From Pseudogemmobacter hezensis (GTDB lineage: Bacteria > Pseudomonadota > Alphaproteobacteria > Rhodobacterales > Rhodobacteraceae), in contig NZ_JABJXT010000005.1 in the NCBI RefSeq assembly GCF_013155295.1, forward strand, positions 62,001 through 126,000: a DNA stretch of 64,000 nt. Direction: 5' to 3'. Below are positions 1 to 8,467 of the stretch, piece by piece (position 1 is the first letter of the stretch; each line of letters starts with the position of its first letter). Under the pieces are notes generated by a model, which saw only the letters and a list, made by a program, of their open reading frames with translations, ran no database searches and was not told the DNA's origin. Both the position numbers and the translations under genes were made by a program.

Positions 1-1
1 C

Positions 2-1141
2 CTGGTCTATCTGCCGACCGGCAACCAGAACCCCGATTTCTGGGGCGCGCTGCGGCCGGAGATTTCCGAGCAGTATTCCTCGGCCATCGTCGCGCTGGAT
101 ATCGCCACCGGGCGTGAGCGGTGGAAGTTCCAGACCGTGCATCACGACATCTGGGACTATGACGTTCCCGCCCAACCGGCGCTCTACGACGTGCCCGACG
201 GAAACGGCGGCACGATCCCGGCTCTGGTCCAGCTGACGAAGCGCGGTCAGATTTTCATGCTTGACCGCCGCACCGGCGAACCCATCGCTGATGTCGTCGA
301 AAAGCCGGTTCCGCAGGAACATCAGGAAGGCGACTGGGTTTCGGCCACGCAGCCCTACTCGGTCGGTATGCCCGCCATCGGTGCGGAGCCGCTGTCCGAG
401 GAAAGGATGTGGGGGGCGACGTTCTTCGACCAGCTTTCCTGCCGGATCGCCTTCCGCAAGCTGCGCTACGAGGGCGAATTCACGGCGGCCACCACCGAGG
501 CCAGTCTGCTCTATCCCGGCTATTACGGCGGGATGAACTGGGGCAGCGCCTCGATCGACGCGGGGACGGGCTATCTGATCGTCAACGACATCCGCATGCC
601 GCAGGTCGTGCGGCTGATCCCGCAGGCCGAACTGGCGGGCGCGAACGCGGGTCACGGCGTCGGCAGCATCTATCCGCAGGAGGGCGTGCCCTTCGGCATC
701 GAGCACAGCTCGCTGGTGTCGTTCCTCGGGCTGCCGTGCAATGCCCCGCCGTGGGGCACCTTCTCGGCAATCGACCTGTCGAAGCGAGAACTGGTCTGGC
801 AGCGCCCGGCCGGAACGGTCGAGGATACCGTGGTCGCGGGCGGCCTCAAGGCGAGCCTTCCGGTTCCGCTCGGCATGCCGACGCTGGGCGGCCCGATTAC
901 CACCGGTTCGGGGCTGGTCTTCTATGCCGGGACACAGGACTACTATCTGCGTGCGCTTGACGCAGCGACGGGCAAGGAAATCTGGAAAGGTCGGCTGCCG
1001 GTTGGCGCCCAGGCCACGCCGATGACCTATATCTCACCCAAAAGCGGGCGCCAGTTCGTGGTCGTATCGGTCGGTGGCGCCCGTCAGTCGCCGGATCGCG
1101 GCGACTACGTGGTCGCTTACGCCTTGCCCGAGGCGCAGTGA
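2..1141 (+). CDS. gcd: PQQ-dependent glucose dehydrogenase, C-terminal part (5' truncated by window)
   Basis: The reading frame is open from base 2, so the gene begins outside the window; about 379 residues are visible. The sequence reads as the beta-propeller of a membrane-bound quinoprotein glucose dehydrogenase: a stretch giving VYLPTGNQNPDFWG near the start, the conserved HHDIWDYD motif, and late blades with GGPITTGSGLVFYAGTQD and GKEIWK. In this family the enzyme oxidises glucose to gluconolactone in the periplasm and passes electrons to ubiquinone. The N-terminal membrane segments would lie upstream. The stop is followed about 40 bases later by a strong terminator, so this is the last gene of its transcript. 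The family is clear; the exact sugar substrate is inferred. Confidence 0.9.
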   Translation: MVYLPTGNQNPDFWGALRPEISEQYSSAIVALDIATGRERWKFQTVHHDIWDYDVPAQPALYDVPDGNGGTIPALVQLTKRGQIFMLDRRTGEPIADVVEKPVPQEHQEGDWVSATQPYSVGMPAIGAEPLSEERMWGATFFDQLSCRIAFRKLRYEGEFTAATTEASLLYPGYYGGMNWGSASIDAGTGYLIVNDIRMPQVVRLIPQAELAGANAGHGVGSIYPQEGVPFGIEHSSLVSFLGLPCNAPPWGTFSAIDLSKRELVWQRPAGTVEDTVVAGGLKASLPVPLGMPTLGGPITTGSGLVFYAGTQDYYLRALDAATGKEIWKGRLPVGAQATPMTYISPKSGRQFVVVSVGGARQSPDRGDYVVAYALPEAQ

Positions 1142-1181
1142 CCCGGAGTATCTTTACGGCGTTCGTAAGAAACCGGATCCA

Positions 1182-1209
1182 AAAACCCGCCCCGAAAGGG
1201 GCGGGTTTT
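1182..1209. terminator. Bidirectional rho-independent terminator
   Basis: A 12-base arm AAAACCCGCCCC pairs perfectly with GGGGCGGGTTTT across a GAAA loop. Because the arms begin with A-runs and end with T-runs, the hairpin works in both directions. It lies between the converging glucose dehydrogenase and FUSC genes and probably ends both transcripts. Confidence 0.9.
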
Positions 1210-1253
1210 CATTTTCAGCGTCTGTCAAATGAATCCGGGTGGGAACAAGTTTC

Positions 1254-3182
1254 TCACCTGGCAGTGCCGCCTTTGAAAATCCTCGGATGGTCGATGAGCT
1301 CGCGCGCCATCAGATGCGCAAGACGAACGGCTGAGGTCATATTCTCCGGCACAATGGCCCGGCCTGACTCGAGGAGTTCGCGCCCACAGGCGGCAGGGTC
1401 CGCAATCGGATTTGCCAGTCTGCGCAGGCAATCCTGCGCAATGTCGCCCCCATCGACAGCAGGCGGCTCCCGATGCACGATCTGGCCAAGCCGCATCGCG
1501 ATATGGCCGAGGGACAGCGCGGCGACCGCATCCCCGATGACCGCCGTGTCTGCCCGGGCCCGCGTCACCATTTCCACGACGAGATGACGCAGCCGCGACA
1601 GGTGGCGTTCGGCCAAGGGGGTGCCGGCGCGCAGGCTGACGAACGCAATCTCGCGCCGGATCGAGGCTTCGATGTGGCCGCGGCGGCGATCGACGTCCAT
1701 CGGCAGGACCCAGCGATAAAAGAAATCGCTGATCACCACGCCCACGATCAGCATGGCGGCGCTAGCGACGACAGTCTGCGGCGAGGATGGCAACATGTCC
1801 ACCGGCCGCGCCATGACGGCAAAGAACATGTTGAATGTCAGGCCTGCGAAAACCGTTGCCCGGCTTGCCTGCAGCAGGGAGGCGACACAGAACAGTGGAA
1901 GCGCCAGCAGCAGCGAGAGCCACGAAAGCTCCGCGAACGGGACAATGCCCAGCCGCCATGCGACAGCTGCCAGCGCCGCAACCGCGCCGCCGATCAACCC
2001 TTGGCGGACCAGGGGCAGAGGCTGGTCCAGCGTCGCGAACAGCACGGTGAAAATGGAGGCGCCGAGCACCAGGAAGCGCCCGGCCTCCCATCCCGTCAGG
2101 GTCCAGACAACAGCGGGCGTTGCAATCGCGAGGAAGCCGCGCGCCACCGCGCGCTTGAGCCCGGTCAGATCCGGCTGCGGCCGCATGCGCGCGGTGGAGA
2201 CAATGAGCGAGGGGTCGGCGAGTGCCCGATGGCTTTGGGCGACCTCCCTCAACCCGGCCGCGAAGGTGCCGAGGATGGCCTTCAGTTCGGCATGCGCGGC
2301 GGCGGTCCGCTCGATCACGCCGAGGGCGGGCAGGGGGGCGAGTTCTCCGGTCTCCTCCAGAACGTCCGCCGCGCGCTCCAGTGCGGCGCGCAGCGCCGGC
2401 AGGTCCGCCTGCTCGGTGATGGATCGGCTTTCCGATGCCTTGCGGATCATCCTGGCCACCACGATCAGATCCAGCAACGATGCGGACATCGTGTTGAGCG
2501 GTCGCAGGCGGCGCCGCGCCTTGAACGATCCGGCGGCAGCATCCTCGGCGCCCGCCGAGATCGCGGCCAGGGCCGACAAAAAGGCCGCTTCCCGTGCCAC
2601 CAGGTCGGTCTGATGTTCCTGCAACGCCATGCCGACCAGGCGGAGACCCTCGGCCAGCACGGTCGCCGAGCGCGCCGACAGGCTCTGGGCCCGCGCACGG
2701 GGCTGTAACAGGAATCCCACGGCCAGCGATGCGCCGATCCCGATCAGCGTGTCGGCAACGCGGGCGCCGGCAAAGCTCAGGGGTGCGATTTCGGTCCCGG
2801 TCGTCAGGGTCACGACGACGCTGGCCGTCAGCCCGGCCAGCGCCGCCCCATAGGCGCGCTGATGCCGCATGGCGTTCGCCAGGCCGCAACAGAACGCCAG
2901 CCACAGCGCGAGGCATGTCAGTTCGAGATAGGGGTTCCCCGCAAGCGCGATGGCCACCCCGGTGGCGGCGCCCAGAAGCGTTCCGACGAACTGGGCGACG
3001 CTGCGCTCCAGCATCAGCCCGCGCGGCGGCTGGCCGATCATCCATGTCGCCATCGCGGCCCACCACGGGTTCTGCAAGCCAAATCCGGTGGCCACCACCA
3101 TTGCAATCATGGCGGCCAGTGTCAGTCGAAGGGCGGTTGCCCGGACAAGCGGATCACGCAGGGCGCCGTTCAGGTTTTTCAT
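1254..3182 (-). CDS. FUSC-family inner-membrane exporter (aromatic acid exporter type)
   Basis: The protein is 642 residues if it starts at MKNLNGALRD, where the recognisable family sequence begins; the frame is open further upstream but that stretch overlaps the divergent regulator. It has the typical FUSC layout: an N-terminal block of membrane helices (ATGFGLQNPWWAAM, then small-residue-rich segments), a cytoplasmic middle part, a second membrane block (LVLGASIFTVLFATLDQPLPL and following) and a soluble C-terminus. Relatives are the YccS and AaeB families, which export aromatic carboxylic acids or other toxic small molecules by proton exchange. It is divergent from a TetR-type gene, which is probably its repressor. 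The substrate is unknown. Confidence 0.8.
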   Translation of the reverse strand: MKNLNGALRDPLVRATALRLTLAAMIAMVVATGFGLQNPWWAAMATWMIGQPPRGLMLERSVAQFVGTLLGAATGVAIALAGNPYLELTCLALWLAFCCGLANAMRHQRAYGAALAGLTASVVVTLTTGTEIAPLSFAGARVADTLIGIGASLAVGFLLQPRARAQSLSARSATVLAEGLRLVGMALQEHQTDLVAREAAFLSALAAISAGAEDAAAGSFKARRRLRPLNTMSASLLDLIVVARMIRKASESRSITEQADLPALRAALERAADVLEETGELAPLPALGVIERTAAAHAELKAILGTFAAGLREVAQSHRALADPSLIVSTARMRPQPDLTGLKRAVARGFLAIATPAVVWTLTGWEAGRFLVLGASIFTVLFATLDQPLPLVRQGLIGGAVAALAAVAWRLGIVPFAELSWLSLLLALPLFCVASLLQASRATVFAGLTFNMFFAVMARPVDMLPSSPQTVVASAAMLIVGVVISDFFYRWVLPMDVDRRRGHIEASIRREIAFVSLRAGTPLAERHLSRLRHLVVEMVTRARADTAVIGDAVAALSLGHIAMRLGQIVHREPPAVDGGDIAQDCLRRLANPIADPAACGRELLESGRAIVPENMTSAVRLAHLMARELIDHPRIFKGGTAR

Positions 3183-3254
3183 CGGGGTATTCCGAAAGGC
3201 TGTCCATCCTGCCATGAAGACCGGATGGGAGAGTTGCCGAAGGATGCAGGCTCC

Positions 3255-3288
3255 CCTATTTTCAGAACTGACGGGTAAAGTAAATAGG
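3255..3288. promoter_or_regulatory. Possible operator between exporter and TetR gene
   Basis: In the 112-base divergent gap, CCTATTT (3255-3261) and AAATAGG (3282-3288) form an inverted repeat around a 20-base centre. The right arm overlaps the ribosome-binding region of the regulator. TetR proteins usually bind dyads in such gaps, but this spacing is long, so the assignment is tentative. Confidence 0.3.
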
Positions 3289-3294
3289 ATTGGC

Positions 3295-3936
3295 ATGACC
3301 GCGAAGCGAGAAAATCCGTCCGGCCGTGGACGGGGAAGGCCGCGAGACGCCGGCTTGCGCGAACGGATACTGGAAGCCGCCGAGGCCGAGTTCCTCGACA
3401 AAGGGCTGGAAGGCGCGCGCATGGAACGCATCGCCCTGCGCGCGGGCACATCGAAGATGGCGCTCTATCAACACTTCGCCTCGAAGATGGTGCTGTTCCA
3501 TGAGGTCCGGAACAATCTGCTGATCGACCACTTGCCGCAGGTGGAGCAGTTTTCTCTGGATGCCGACCCCCGCGAGGTGCTCGTCGAGATCGCCAGGCAT
3601 TATCTGAAAGCGATCACCGCACCCGCCACGATCCAGCAGCTGCATCTGCTCTGCCAGCCGCGCGCGAGAGATATTCGCGCGGCAACGGCTTTCTTTGACA
3701 GCGGGCCGCAGGCTGCCGTTCGGCAGGTCGAAGCCCTGCTGCAGCAGTACTGCGACCGCGGTGTGTTCGCCGTTCCCTCGCCGCGGATGGCGGCAGAACA
3801 GTTTCTCGCCATGGTCCGCGGAAACGAACACATGAGGGCGCTTCTCGACCTGCAACCCGGCAGGGACGCGGAGGCGCTGGATATCTATTTGACCTCCTGT
3901 GCCGATCTGTTCGTGCGCGCGTTTCGCGCCGGTTAA
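3295..3936 (+). CDS. TetR/AcrR-family transcriptional regulator
   Basis: The protein is 213 residues from ATG 3295, which follows an AGGA-like site and precedes the basic stretch GRGRGRPRDAGLRERILEAA. The N-terminal helix-turn-helix is clear (MERIALRAGTSKMALYQHF, about residues 42-60). The C-terminal part resembles the TetR C-terminal domain found in AcrR-like proteins. The frame stays open upstream over the exporter promoter, but nothing there looks coding. It is divergent from the FUSC gene and probably represses it until an aromatic or toxic ligand binds. The stop overlaps the end of a decayed LysR gene on the other strand. Confidence 0.85.
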   Translation: MTAKRENPSGRGRGRPRDAGLRERILEAAEAEFLDKGLEGARMERIALRAGTSKMALYQHFASKMVLFHEVRNNLLIDHLPQVEQFSLDADPREVLVEIARHYLKAITAPATIQQLHLLCQPRARDIRAATAFFDSGPQAAVRQVEALLQQYCDRGVFAVPSPRMAAEQFLAMVRGNEHMRALLDLQPGRDAEALDIYLTSCADLFVRAFRAG

Positions 3937-4330
3937 TGCTGTATGGCCGCAGTGCGCGGCGGGTGTCGGGACAGGAGTTGTTGTGTCCGCCCGTTCGCAG
4001 CGCAAGGACGCGCATCCGTTCGACCCTGCAGCGCTATGGCCGCGCCGAGCCGTGACGCCACGAAATCGATGAGTGCTTGATCTTCGGCGCGGTATGGCGG
4101 CTGGACGGCCACAGGATACAAAAACGCGCTGATCCTGCACATACGTGTCCAACACCCAGGGTCAGCTTGCCGGCAGCGATGGCATCGCAGACCATGAAAT
4201 CGGGCAGCAGCGCTATGTCCATGCCCGCTTCCGTCAAATCCAACAGCGAATCCATGGTATTGGTGACGGACGATTGGGGTGGGTTGATGTTCAGCATGCT
4301 ACCGCGCGTATACAATGGCCAGAGGGCGAT
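3933..4330 (-). pseudogene. LysR-family regulator remnant (C-terminal half, frameshifted)
   Basis: Two minus-strand frames together give the end of a LysR effector-binding domain. One reads SLLDLTEAGMDIALLPDFMV followed by AAGKLT; the other gives PPYRAEDQALIDFVASRLG and then the stop at 3933. A single reading frame would need a shift near 4085-4130. The DNA-binding N-terminal half is missing: upstream of about 4330 the sequence becomes a luciferase-like gene fragment on the opposite strand. This is therefore a truncated, frameshifted relic created by a deletion or rearrangement. Confidence 0.65.
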
Positions 4331-5058
4331 GATGGTGGCCGAACAGTTCGAGAGGCTCGACACGATTTTTCCCGGACAGATCGATCTGGGCATCGGCCGC
4401 GCTGCGGGGGGGGGCCGCCGGACCGAGCATGCGGCCCCTGAACGGGATTTCGAAAGCGATATCCGCCAGCTGACCGATTATCTGAAGGACAACGGTCGTC
4501 CGCCTGCGCGTGGCATTCCCGTCAGCCAAGAAGTGCCGATCCGGCTTTTGGGCAAGTATGTACCGTGCCTATCTGAGCGCCAAGCTCGGCCTCCCTTATG
4601 CCTTCGCCTCGCATTTCGCGCCACATATCCTCATGAATGCTATTATGTACTATCGTGAGAATTTCTGGCCATCTGTGGCGCTGGCCGCGCCCTATGTGAT
4701 CGCGGGTGACAATGCCTTCGTCGTCGATACCGAGGCTAAAGCAGCGCTTCTCGTCAGTTCGCATTTCCATTGGGTCAACATGCTGTACAAGGGTCGCCCC
4801 GGCCCCTTGCCGTATCCGAATATAGGCTATCTCGCATCGCTGTCCGATCATGAAAAGCAGAGAATACAACAGGCATTGGCCTATTCCATTTTCGGCGACA
4901 AGACGCAGGGTCGGACAGTGGCTGTCGGATTTACTGCCAGGACGGGTGCGGATGAGCTGATCCTTGGCGCCCGGATCCATAATCCTGCTGCTCGTTGCCG
5001 CTCCTCCCAACTTTTGGCGGAGGCCCTGTCATGTATGATGGTGAACTCTGTGATCTAG
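4310..5058 (+). pseudogene. Luciferase-like (LLM) flavin monooxygenase remnant
   Basis: One plus frame gives VAEQFERLDTIFPGQIDLGI, a hallmark of the LLM class of FMN-dependent oxygenases, and runs to about 4540. A second frame continues the family sequence (YLSAKLGLPYAFASHFAPH, then FGDKTQGRTVAVG) to the stop at 5058. The N-terminal third is absent and a frameshift lies near 4550-4570. Upstream the frame runs antisense through the LysR relic, so that part is not real coding. Another, intact LLM gene lies about 10 kb downstream. Confidence 0.7.
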
Positions 5059-5059
5059 A

Positions 5060-6808
5060 TTAGGGTTTGTCGGTCAGCCCTTTTGATCGCTTGCCCTGCA
5101 TTTTGCGATAGAGCGTGGCACGCGAAACCCCGAGGTAGCGTGCCGTCTCCATCACATTGCCCTTGTGATAGCGGAGGGCTGTCTCAATCCTCGCCGTCTC
5201 GGCTTTCGAGCGTGCCAGAACATCATGAGTTTCAGAAAGCTCGATCAGCTGGGTCGGAAGATGCGCCACTGTGACCGTATCCCCTGCCAGTGCGATTGCA
5301 CGACGCAGGGCGAAGTGAAGCTCTCTGAGGTTGCCGGGCCAGTGATGGCAGCACAGGATTGCCAGCGCTTCGGACGAAATATGCGGCGCAGCCCGACCGG
5401 CCAGCCGGGCTTCTTCGGCCAGAGCCCGCAGGAATACCTTCTCCGGCTCGGGGGTCGATCGCAGCGGAGGCAGGATGAATGCGGCACCGTTAAGCCTATG
5501 GACGAGATCCGGACGAAGTCCCGCCAGTTCCGGCTGCAGGTCCTTTGCGGAGGATGTGACCGTGATGAGAGGGCGTTGGGCGCCTTCCAGAACCTGAACC
5601 AGGCTTCGCTGCATCGGAACGGACATCTCGTCGATCTGATCGAGAACAAGAGCAAAGCCTGGTCGTGCCCTGAGCGTATCGAGTTTCAAACGGGTGACAT
5701 CATCAGCCGCCCCGCCCTCTAGCATCAGGAAATCGCCGGAGACAAGGCGGGCGAGCCGGAGCGCGAGTGTCGTCTTTCCGGTTCCCGTTTCACCTATGAG
5801 CATAAGCGGTAGTTGTCGGCGTGCGAGGTCAAGAGCTTGGTGTAGTATTTCGTCCAGCCGGGGATCTGAGAGCGTCGCTTCGGATCCGGGCGTTGCCACT
5901 GGCTGGTGACCGCTGATTGCCACAGTTGTCTGGCTTGGAGCCGCCACGCGCAAGTGCCCTGCTTCAGCAGGAGTCATAGGTTCGGACCAGACTCCGTGCA
6001 CAACATCAGGCTCGACGATTTGATCAAGGCGAGCCATCGGGAGTTGGTCTGCCGCGCGGCGGAGCATCACGGGAGCGTCGTGTGTGAAATCGACGATTTG
6101 CCCGGAATCATCCAGCGCCAGCATGGAAAGCGCCGCCGCATCGGCGAAATCGCCATCCGCCGAGAGGCTGACGAGGCGGTGGCCGGAATTGCGCCGCTGA
6201 AAGAGCTGGGTTTCGATCCTGCGCGCGGAACGGTTCACCACATCGCTCAGAAGGCGGACAGCCTGTGCGCCAATCCTGCCAAGCGACGAGATGTTGAGCA
6301 CACCCGCGAGCTGGCCATTGCTGCCGAAGATCGGGGCCACGGTGCAGGTGATGTCGCTCAATACGCGATTGAAGTGTTCGTCTCCGACAATCGAGAGTGG
6401 ACGGCGCTCCAGCAGGCAGGTGCCTATGCCGTTTGTCCCCTGCATGTCCTCGGCCCAGACCGAGCCGGGCAGAACGCCCGCCCGGTTCAGATCGTCCATA
6501 TGATAGGGATCGCACCGGAAAAGCAGCTTGACCCCCTGGGCCGAAGCCAGAGACACAGTGCAGGCATCGGCGGCCAGACGGCGGAACAGCCGGTCTATTT
6601 CGGCAGTGGCCGAGCGGATCAGCAACTCCTCCTGATCCAGCGTTTCACGCAGCTCGCCATAGCTCAGAACGTCGGCACGGCGCGCGAAGTCAGGCAAAAG
6701 CCGGTGGGTTTCAAGACATCTGCGCCAACTGCCTTCGACTAGGGCCGGCAACCCTCTCGCCCCTTCGACCGTGGACAGGGCGCGCAACCGATGAATATGA
6801 GAAAGCAT
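5060..6808 (-). CDS. AcoR-type transcriptional regulator (GAF, AAA+, Fis HTH) lacking the GAFTGA loop
   Basis: The protein is 582 residues from ATG 6808, which has an AGGGGAGGG site seven bases upstream; an ATG 27 bases earlier is possible but lacks such a site. The N-terminal half has the AcoR-like GAF sensor (GSVWAEDMQGTNGIGTCL, about residues 115-132). The ATPase domain has Walker A GETGTGKT (about 339) and a Walker B-like VLDQID (about 388). The Fis-type HTH is GVSRATLYRK at the end. Only about 45 residues separate the Walker motifs and no GAFTGA is present, although true sigma-54 activators need that loop to contact sigma-54. Regulation through sigma-70 is therefore likely. It probably controls the neighbouring catabolic operons. 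Confidence 0.88.
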   Translation of the reverse strand: MLSHIHRLRALSTVEGARGLPALVEGSWRRCLETHRLLPDFARRADVLSYGELRETLDQEELLIRSATAEIDRLFRRLAADACTVSLASAQGVKLLFRCDPYHMDDLNRAGVLPGSVWAEDMQGTNGIGTCLLERRPLSIVGDEHFNRVLSDITCTVAPIFGSNGQLAGVLNISSLGRIGAQAVRLLSDVVNRSARRIETQLFQRRNSGHRLVSLSADGDFADAAALSMLALDDSGQIVDFTHDAPVMLRRAADQLPMARLDQIVEPDVVHGVWSEPMTPAEAGHLRVAAPSQTTVAISGHQPVATPGSEATLSDPRLDEILHQALDLARRQLPLMLIGETGTGKTTLALRLARLVSGDFLMLEGGAADDVTRLKLDTLRARPGFALVLDQIDEMSVPMQRSLVQVLEGAQRPLITVTSSAKDLQPELAGLRPDLVHRLNGAAFILPPLRSTPEPEKVFLRALAEEARLAGRAAPHISSEALAILCCHHWPGNLRELHFALRRAIALAGDTVTVAHLPTQLIELSETHDVLARSKAETARIETALRYHKGNVMETARYLGVSRATLYRKMQGKRSKGLTDKP

Positions 6809-6846
6809 GCCCGGGCCCTCCCCTGCAACAGACATGGTCGTTATTC

Positions 6847-6865
6847 CGGTCGGTCTGGCCGACCG
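6847..6865. promoter_or_regulatory. Inverted repeat upstream of the first AcoR-type regulator
   Basis: CGGTCGG and CCGACCG flank a TCTGG centre about 40 bases upstream of the regulator start. This could be an operator for autoregulation or part of the leader. It does not match the TGNCNC-N4-GNGNCA dyad found at other promoters of this cluster. Confidence 0.35.
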
Positions 6866-6946
6866 TACACCCTACCAATCTAGGCGGTTCCCCAAAGAAA
6901 GACAGAGAAAATCTGCCGGTCAGCGAGAACCATCCTTGAACGGAAA

Positions 6947-6973
6947 GCGGCCCCCGCATCGGACGGGGGCCGC
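6947..6973 (-). terminator. Rho-independent terminator after acyl-CoA dehydrogenase
   Basis: A perfect 10-base-pair stem (GCGGCCCCCG with CGGGGGCCGC) closes a seven-base loop. Read on the minus strand it is followed by TTTCCGTT. It lies about 55 bases past the stop of the acyl-CoA dehydrogenase gene and upstream of the AcoR-type gene on the same strand, so it separates two transcripts. Confidence 0.75.
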
Positions 6974-7029
6974 TCCCTGTTTCGGATGGCGCGAATTCGC
7001 GGGGAGGAGGCCATCCGAATGCGGTCGCG

Positions 7030-8190
7030 TCAGGCCGAGGCCTCGCGGATCATGTTGCGGGCGATCACCAGCTGCTGGATCTGGGTCGTGCCTTCGTAGA
7101 TGCGGAACAGGCGCACATCGCGATAGAAGCGCTCGATGCCGTATTCCTCGACATAGCCCGCCCCGCCGTGGATCTGCACCGCGCGGTCGGCCACGCGGCC
7201 CACCATCTCCGAGGCAAACATCTTGCAGCATGCGGCCTCGGTCGAGACATTGGCCCCCGCGTCCTTGCGCCGCGCGGTTTCCTCGATCATGCAGCGGGCG
7301 GCAAAGGCCTCTGCGCGGCTGTCAGCCAGCATGGCCTGCACCAGTTGCTTTTCGGCGATGGGTTCGCCGAATTGCTTGCGCTCCATCGCATAGGCCAGGC
7401 TGTCGCGGATCAGACGTTCCGCGGCGCCGACGCAGACGGCCGAGATGTGAAGCCGCCCGCGATCCAGCACCTTCATCGCGGTTTTAAAGCCCTGTCCTTC
7501 GCGCGCGGGCCCGCCGATGATGGCCGAGGCCGGAACGCGGCAGTCTTCGAGGATCACATCGGCGGTATGCGATCCCTTCTGCCCCATCTTCTTGTCGATG
7601 GCGCCGATCGAAAGGCCCGGCGTGCCGGCCTCGACCAGAAAGGCAGTGACGCCGGCGGACGTCTTCGAGGTGGGATCGGTGCGCGCAAAGACGGTGAACA
7701 GGCCCGCATGCGGTGCGTTGGTGATAAACCGCTTGGTGCCGTTCAGCACGAAGTCATCGCCGTCCCGGCGGGCGGAAGTGCGCAGCGATCCGGCGTCGGA
7801 GCCCGCCTCGGGTTCGGTCAGCGCGAAGGACGCGATCATCTCGCCACTGGCGAGCTTCGGCAGATAGGCCGCCTTCTGCTCGGGCGTCCCGTCGATGATG
7901 ATCCCCTGCGAGCCGATGCCGTTGTTGGTGCCGACCAGCGAGCGGAAGACGGGCGAGGTCTGGCCAAGCACGAATGCGGCGGCAACCTCTTCGGACATGG
8001 TCAGGCCCAACCCGCCGAATTCCTCGGGAATGGACATGCCGAACAGGCCCATCTCTCGGATTTCCGCAATGAGGCCGGTCGGGATACGATCGTCTTCGGC
8101 AACTTGCGCTTCATGTGGCACAAGCCGTTCGCGCACGAACCGATCCAGCGTTTCCAGAAACTGCTTCAGCGTCTCGGCATCCAGGCTCAT
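7030..8190 (-). CDS. Acyl-CoA dehydrogenase
   Basis: The protein is 386 residues from MSLDAETLKQF; an AAGGA lies about 11 bases upstream of this ATG, and the longer open frame upstream does not look coding. All family blocks are present: the FAD/substrate-binding FALTEPEAGSDAGSL, the middle-domain FVLNGTKRFITNA and the C-terminal YGIERFYRDVRLFRIYEGT, which holds the catalytic glutamate of short- and medium-chain enzymes. It introduces the alpha,beta double bond into acyl-CoA and passes electrons to electron-transfer flavoprotein. The next beta-oxidation steps are encoded on the other side of a divergent promoter. Its own promoter has the two-dyad operator described at 8290-8338. Confidence 0.92.
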   Translation of the reverse strand: MSLDAETLKQFLETLDRFVRERLVPHEAQVAEDDRIPTGLIAEIREMGLFGMSIPEEFGGLGLTMSEEVAAAFVLGQTSPVFRSLVGTNNGIGSQGIIIDGTPEQKAAYLPKLASGEMIASFALTEPEAGSDAGSLRTSARRDGDDFVLNGTKRFITNAPHAGLFTVFARTDPTSKTSAGVTAFLVEAGTPGLSIGAIDKKMGQKGSHTADVILEDCRVPASAIIGGPAREGQGFKTAMKVLDRGRLHISAVCVGAAERLIRDSLAYAMERKQFGEPIAEKQLVQAMLADSRAEAFAARCMIEETARRKDAGANVSTEAACCKMFASEMVGRVADRAVQIHGGAGYVEEYGIERFYRDVRLFRIYEGTTQIQQLVIARNMIREASA

Positions 8191-8282
8191 GGTCTGGCGT
8201 GTCCTTCTCTCTTGGCGGCCGGATGGCTGAAGCCGTCCGGCGATCAGCATTTCACAGCAGGAATATCAGACACTTGGGAAAC

Positions 8283-8338
8283 GTGTAACTGGCGCAGGTG
8301 TGGCAGCACGGCAGGGATAGCCTGTCGCACAAGAGACA
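8283..8338 (-). promoter_or_regulatory. Two-dyad operator and promoter of the acyl-CoA dehydrogenase gene
   Basis: Read on the minus strand, the dyad TGTCTC-TTGT-GCGACA (8338-8323) is followed after 17 bases by TGCCAC-ACCT-GCGCCA (8305-8290). One base later comes a possible -10 element, TTACAC (8288-8283). The same order and nearly the same spacing occur at 14593-14647 and 18459-18512. The AcoR-type regulators of this cluster are the natural candidates to bind here. The divergent aldehyde dehydrogenase operon could share the upstream dyad. Confidence 0.6.
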
Positions 8339-8467
8339 ATTGCCGCAGGGGTGAGGTTCCCTCTAGCAATGAAGGGGAATGTGGCGGCGCAGCTTTAGCT
8401 GGGGCCGGATGCGGCCATTTCGGATCACATCCGGGGTGCTGGCTGTCGGCAATGAGGAGGACCTGTG

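Noticed and set aside
2950-3294. Upstream extension of the TetR gene
   Set aside because: The stretch runs antisense through the exporter N-terminus and the divergent promoter; the TetR sequence starts only at 3295.
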